A stretch of 64,000 nucleotides of DNA from positions 5,642,001 to 5,706,000 of the forward strand of contig NC_089434.1 in assembly GCF_026210795.1 (NCBI RefSeq), read 5' to 3'. This document shows, in pieces, positions 59,480 through 64,000 of the stretch; the first letter of the stretch is position 1; each line of letters begins with the position of its first letter. The notes under the pieces were generated by a model that was given only the letters and a program-made list of their open reading frames with translations, did no database searches and was not told the DNA's origin. Origin of the DNA: Rhizophagus irregularis. Its lineage: Eukaryota > Glomeromycota > Glomeromycetes > Glomerales > Glomeraceae. The position numbers and the translations under genes were made by a program.

Positions 59480-59765
59480 GCCATACACCAATTTTTTTGT
59501 TCGTTCGTCCAGATCGCTAAAAAAAGAAAAGGGAACGTTAATTACGTTCCCCCTTGAAGTAAAAACTAAAAAAGAACGAAACATACCTTTGTTTCGTTCA
59601 AGTTCCTGGGTGTTCGGCTTGTTCGTTCGTCCAGGTCACTAAAAAAAGAAAAGGGAACGTTAATTACATTCCCTGGAAGTAAAAACAAAGAAAAAGAACG
59701 AACTTTATTTTGGTTCGTTCGTTTAAGAAAGCCTGGTCGTTCAAATTACCAATCCAAAAAGCCGA
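59480..59765 (-). repeat. Micro-exon-like units, third locus
   Basis: Two to three units with GTTCGTTCGTCCAG, AAAGGGAACGTTAATTACRTTCCC (palindromic spacer) and TTTCGTTC. On the minus strand one reads TTTTTTTAG | 52 nt | GTATGTTTCG. The arrangement is like the 18.2-20.6 kb array, with a different unit sequence. Confidence 0.4.
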
Positions 59766-59770
59766 TATCT

Positions 59771-60439
59771 ACAAAAAAAAAGAAGTAAAAAAGAAAAAAG
59801 TTAAAAAAGATTATCATTTGGCACACAAACCATAATTGACTAGTCCGATCAGCCGATTCTTCGTTACCGTTGGTCAATAGTGTGACGATTCATGACCAAT
59901 ATTAACAATATTCTTCAACCGGTATTATTGATAATATTTTTACAAAAAAATATCAAAATGATATTATTGTATAAATATATATATATTATTAAGATATAAA
60001 AATTTCTTATAAAAAACCTATTTCTCCTATAGAGAAACAAACCATTTGGTTAAATATTAAGCCGAGTATTTAGTAAGTTTTTTTTTAATTATATTTAAAA
60101 AAAAAAGAAATTATCTTTAATATTTTGTGTATATTTCTTATTTGGTTTTTTTTATTATTTGAAATTTTTCTCATATAATATCTATTATTTTACTGTCTAC
60201 TCCAATTTTACCAACAAATCTAAGTAATGTTGATATCTTCCAATGTTTTACATGTAAAGGTTTAAATTAGCGTAATACAATAATACGTATATATAATATT
60301 TTTTGTAAAGATTTGTATAAACTCCCAAAAATGTTTATAAATGAATTCAAAAAAATATTGGTTTTTTTTCAAATTCATCACTTCACCAAAACCAGATCAA
60401 AAGCTGTTGCTGTAACTTGTACAGAAAGCCAGTTTTTTG
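59771..60439. other. AT-rich spacer
   Basis: No gene recognised. Confidence 0.45.
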
Positions 60440-61146
60440 CCACATTTGGCAGTAGCTGTGAATGAGTACTGGCCAAAAATATTATTATGAATTTAGAACA
60501 AGATTTTGGAAGAGGCCAGGTAATTATATTATAATAAAATTTTATAATTAATATTACATTCTATTTTACGTTCACATTTTAAATTTGATAAATTTGATCA
60601 ATTTTAGTTACGCGTGACAATCGTAGGAGAAGGAGAAACTTACCTACGTATCGTAGAAGAAGATAATTATTTTTATTTTTTTATTTATTAAGTGAATAGC
60701 TAGGCCCAGTCCGTACCAAATATCGGCTGGAGACTTACGTTTTTTTGGGCTGTAACTGATACTGACGTTCATGCCGTACAGCCTGGATACTATTTTATAG
60801 TAAAATAGTAGCGAACAAGTATCAAATGTGTATTTTTTATTAAGTTATAATAAAAATTAGAATTTACTTTAATTTTTAACATAAAAATTGTAAATAATAA
60901 AAAAATCTGCTTTCCCAAACTTAAAAGAAAAGGTGTTAATATTATTTTTGATTATTCAATAGTATCACATGCCCTTGTATACGTTCTACTGCATACGCAG
61001 CTTTAACGATCAAATAGTAATAATATTACGCAGGTTTACAGTCTCGTAAATTTTCAAAATATTTTAACCGTAATATTACGCAGGTTTACAGTCTCGTAAA
61101 TTTTTGAAATATTTTAACCGTAATATTACGCAGGTTTACAGTTTCG
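60440..61146 (+). pseudogene. Truncated duplicate of the 15.9-16.6 kb block
   Basis: The sequence matches 15,945-16,640: the last part of exon 3 (MNLEQDFGRGQ-type sequence in place of the intact frame), the intron, exon 4 up to the Arg-rich end and TAA at ~60,666, then the GGCCCAGTCCGTACC flank and two to three satellite units. Upstream exons are absent, so it is not functional. Confidence 0.8.
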
Positions 61147-62190
61147 TCACTAAAATCACATGACATTTATGCATGTATATTAATAACCAATTAAAATCGC
61201 TTTGATTACATGTGATATCTAAAATTAATGCGCGATTTTTTTTGTTTATTTTCAAAAATACACTTTTCTCTTCTTACTTATCTTTTATTAACGCTTTACG
61301 GTTCGTCTCTTCTTTTCTCTTTTATCCAAGTATACTTTACTTATCTTTTACAATATTAACAATACTTTGGCACTTTAGTTTATATATTTAATATAGTAAG
61401 ACATACTCATCTACTATATACAAAAGAAAAGAATAAAAAAAAGGAAAAAATGTACCCCTACCCACATACAAAAAAGAGAAAATTCTCTTTTAAATAAATA
61501 GTGGAACTGTTAAGCAAGGTATGAAAATAGGATATACGCGTATTTTTCATATTTTTCTTTACAATAGTGGTTTGAGTCTTTCTTTGTGGTATAAGTGTGA
61601 ATATATTTTTCAACGGCCATGTATCTATTGCTTGTTAAATATATTTGCAATTTCTTGTCTTTCTTTGTTAGACTGTGGTATTACAATATGAAGTGTGAAT
61701 ATATTTTTCAACGGCCATGTATCTATTGCTTGTTAAATATATTTGCAATTTCTTTTGTAATATTTGCTTTAGCCTGGAGGAAAATGTTATGAAATAGGGC
61801 TGGATATTTTATGACATTTTCTGCCTTCCAATTACTTTGTCCGGGGTAGCCTGACAATTTGTCGTTGTCCGTCAGTTGTAGCAACCAGCATTTTTTTACG
61901 ATTTTAAGAAACAAAACTTTTTCAAAAATTTAATAAAGAAAGAACTAACTTAAAAATATTATTTTATTATTCTTTACAAAACGCTGGCGCTGGAGTATTT
62001 TTTCTCTCGCTTATCAAATCCCAACATGTCCAAAGACTAATCATGTAGTACGCTGTGGTCTGGAACCACCTGAGATTTTTGACTACCTAGGGATGAAGTT
62101 GTAGGATACTTGTACCCGATAGGCTAGCCTCCTCTGACTTAGGGTCTCATTAATCGGGAGATGAGGTGGTTCCTAAGTACCTTCCACATC
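61147..62190. other. Spacer with a 64-bp duplication
   Basis: 61,593-61,656 and 61,691-61,754 are identical 64-bp copies (AAGTGTGAATATATTTTTCA... to GCAATTTCTT), 98 bp apart. 62,030-62,190 is less AT-rich (GGTCTGGAACCACC ... GAGGTGGTTCC, a weak inverted pair). No gene recognised. The minus-strand frame at 61,723-61,914 is unsupported. Confidence 0.55.
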
Positions 62191-62540
62191 AAGGGCGGAC
62201 ATTTTTTGATACTGTGCGTCAAGGTGGTAATCCTATATCTGCGAATTCAAGAAAAAAAACTCTAAATCAAAAGAATTTGGAAGCAACACATATCAAGGTA
62301 ATCTAAGCATTCTTTTTAAAAAAATTTAATCAAAAATTAATTTGGTTTATATATAGTAAACTCAAGAAAAAGAAGATCTAATCATATATCTTCAGAAGAA
62401 TATGAGAGTAACGCACATCAAGGTAATTTAAATATTTATTTTTTTTATTTATTAAAGAAAAATAATTAACAAGATCTATTTTCTCTTTAAACAGCAAACT
62501 TCAAAAAAAGAGGTGAAATAAATACAAAGGTATATTTTTT
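62191..62540 (+). other. Exon-like segments, unresolved
   Basis: Segments ending ...ACATATCAAG|GTAATC (62,300) and ...GCACATCAAG|GTAATT (62,425) look like duplicated exon ends. The first reads FDTVRQGGNPISANSRKKTL, the second VNSRKRRSNHISSEEYESNA, and then NFKKRGEINTK. The phases do not join for the first pair, so this may be a decayed gene. Confidence 0.3.
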
Positions 62541-62980
62541 TACTAATTTTTATTTATATTTTCTTTTTTTCTAACCTACTAACGTTTGTTTTTACTAATA
62601 TATTTTACTACTAAACATACTAATAACATTTTCTATTACTAACCATTTTTTACTAACATTTTTTTAATACTATTCTTTTTCTTTTACGAATACATTATTC
62701 ATACTAATATCTTTATTACTAAAATACTATTTCTTTCTTTTAAATATTAAACAGATAAAAATAAGCGCCATTTGTAGATAACAGATATCTAATTATTTAT
62801 ATAGCTATATAGAATAATATATTTTTTTGTAATCTTTTTTATTATTAATTAAAAAACAATAAAACTTTTAATTTAATTGAAAATAAGAATAAAATTTGTG
62901 TAATAAAATTTTACTTTAGCCCGAATTAAAATTAAAAATTAATCTGAAATTATAATTTTGCCCAGATTAAATTATAATAT
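62541..62980. other. AT-rich spacer with TACTAAC words
   Basis: Repeated ACTAACATTTTT/ACTAATAT words between 62,570 and 62,740. No gene. Confidence 0.45.
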
Positions 62981-62984
62981 TATA

Positions 62985-63322
62985 TGAAAAAATTATCTAT
63001 CGTATTGTCAGATAAATGTACGATATGTATCCTATATTTACCCGATATCTATATAACATGTGTCCGATATTATACTGACCAATATCTATATGATATTTAT
63101 ACGACATGTATAAGATATGTGCCCGATATTATACTACCCGATATATGTGTAATATGTGCACGATATCTATAATATATATCACCGAACTTCTGCATAAACA
63201 TTACAGATATCAGGTACCCGATATGTGTGTAATTGTTGCATATCGTATACATATCATATACATATCCTACATATATCTGATACCCGATATGCAACCGATA
63301 GCCTCGATTTTGACCTGTGAAC
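62985..63322. mobile_element. MITE-like CGATAT/TACCCGATAT repeat
   Basis: Dense CCGATATCTATA, TACCCGATAT and mirrored words end in TTTTGACCTGT at 63,309-63,319, the inverse of the ACAGGTCAAAA end at 50,146. It interrupts the gene fragment at 63,323-63,594. Frames across it are artefacts of the palindrome. Confidence 0.5.
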
Positions 63323-63594
63323 ATGCGTGCTTTCAAAGTTTCATTTAATTCATCTTCATTTTCTGGAACCCTTCACACATAATTAATGGTTCCTAAATAA
63401 TTGCCTTGATGATATCTAAAAAAATAAAATAAATAAAATTACATTATTGTTTATATATTTTATAAAAATTATTTTTTATATCAAATACTAATACTAACCT
63501 ATATACACCTATTGGAAATGTGAGCTGCAATTCTTTTATGAACCGATATCGTTTCATAATATCAATTGGAAGATATTGCTTATAGTGCTCCTAA
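63323..63594 (-). pseudogene. Gene fragment with one intron, unknown family
   Basis: Minus strand: exon 63,594-63,501 reads YKQYLPIDIMKRYRFIKELQ then FPIGVYR. The intron has donor GTTAGT and acceptor TTTTTAG (near 63,422). The next exon reads YHQGNYLGTINYV, TGA (likely a former CGA), RVPENEDELNETLKARMFTG. The fragment is cut by repeats on both sides (63,322 and ~63,595). I do not recognise the family. Confidence 0.5.
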
Positions 63595-63925
63595 CAGATC
63601 GATCAGATCAGATTTTACTAGATTCAATCTGATCTGAAATTATAAATCTATCTGATCTGATCTGATCTGAATCAGATCGGTTTAAATTTAATCTAAATCA
63701 GATCAGATCGTATCAGATTTTACTTGGGATTCAATCTGCTGATCTGAAATTAATTAAAGTTGATCTCGATCGATCTCGAATCAGATCGGTTTAAATTTAA
63801 TCTAAATCAGATCAGATTTAATTAGATTCAAATCTGATCTGATCTGATTCGAAACTGATTAAATCTGATCTGATCTGAATCTGATCTGATCTGATTTGAA
63901 TCTGATTTGAATCTGAATAAATATA
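63595..63925. repeat. GATCTGA/TCAGATC palindromic repeat
   Basis: More than 20 copies of GATCTGA or its reverse complement TCAGATC, with a ~100-bp unit (GATCGGTTTAAATTTAATCTA occurs twice, ~63,677 and ~63,785). It can fold into many alternative hairpins. The sequence after it, to 64,000, is AT-rich and featureless. Confidence 0.8.
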
Positions 63926-64000
63926 TTATAAATTCTAAAGCTATAATTTGTAAATATGTAATTCGGCCAGAATTATGCACTTAACTCCGGCAGGAATTAT

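Noticed and set aside
62984-63348. Tyr/Ile-rich frames at 63 kb on both strands
   Set aside because: They are translated palindromic repeat without splice or codon support.

Overview
The window looks like nuclear DNA of an arbuscular-mycorrhizal fungus (Glomeromycotina, most likely Rhizophagus or a close relative). It is extremely AT-rich, has short introns with GTAAGT-type donors, and is packed with transposable elements (TEs): BED-finger hAT, CACTA-like/tnp2, Ty3/gypsy, Myb/SANT-like proteins and many MITEs. Only about 10 kb, the VWA/GTPase gene at 38.6-48.2 kb, looks like an ordinary host locus. I saw no rRNA, tRNA or CRISPR. The species call is inference from family content, not from a search.

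Layout. 0-6 kb: MULE-like and pogo-like non-autonomous elements, a MITE and a frameshifted hAT transposase. 6.2-8.8 kb: hairpin-rich tandem repeats. 8.87-15.0 kb: a complete-looking 6.1-kb transposon with ~190-bp inverted repeats and two divergent genes. 15.5-17.1 kb: a small Myb/SANT-like gene and a 48-bp satellite. 17.1-36.2 kb: a nested mosaic. A minus-strand DDE transposon was split by a 4.2-kb TIR element (8-bp target duplication) and by a 13.6-kb Ty3/gypsy element. The gypsy element was itself hit by a second copy of the same DDE transposon, a MULE-type MITE (9-bp duplication) and a palindromic MITE (3-bp duplication). 38.6-48.2 kb: a multi-exon gene fusing a GBP-like GTPase, Cys-rich repeats and a VWA domain. 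49-50 kb: a decayed hypothetical gene. 52.4-57.2 kb: a second divergent pair, an accessory gene plus a tnp2 transposase. 57.9-58.8 kb: an intact five-exon Myb/SANT-like gene. 59-64 kb: gene fragments, a duplicated pseudogene copy and repeats.

Most notable signal: the 4.2-kb TIR element (17,240-21,452) carries about 20 tandem ~120-bp units. On the minus strand each reads as a 40-42-nt micro-exon with AG/GT borders, separated by introns containing a perfect palindrome. In the phase where the 42-nt units stay open, each unit encodes a 14-residue peptide and every splice junction creates an Arg-Arg pair. This is the layout expected of a dibasic-processed (Kex2-like) repeat-peptide precursor with one exon per peptide. 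The donors lie in short hairpins. Several units are broken, so the array is at least partly decayed; start and terminal exons were not recognised.

Exon borders were placed by eye. Many TE frames carry single-base shifts in A/T runs, which could be real decay or assembly error.
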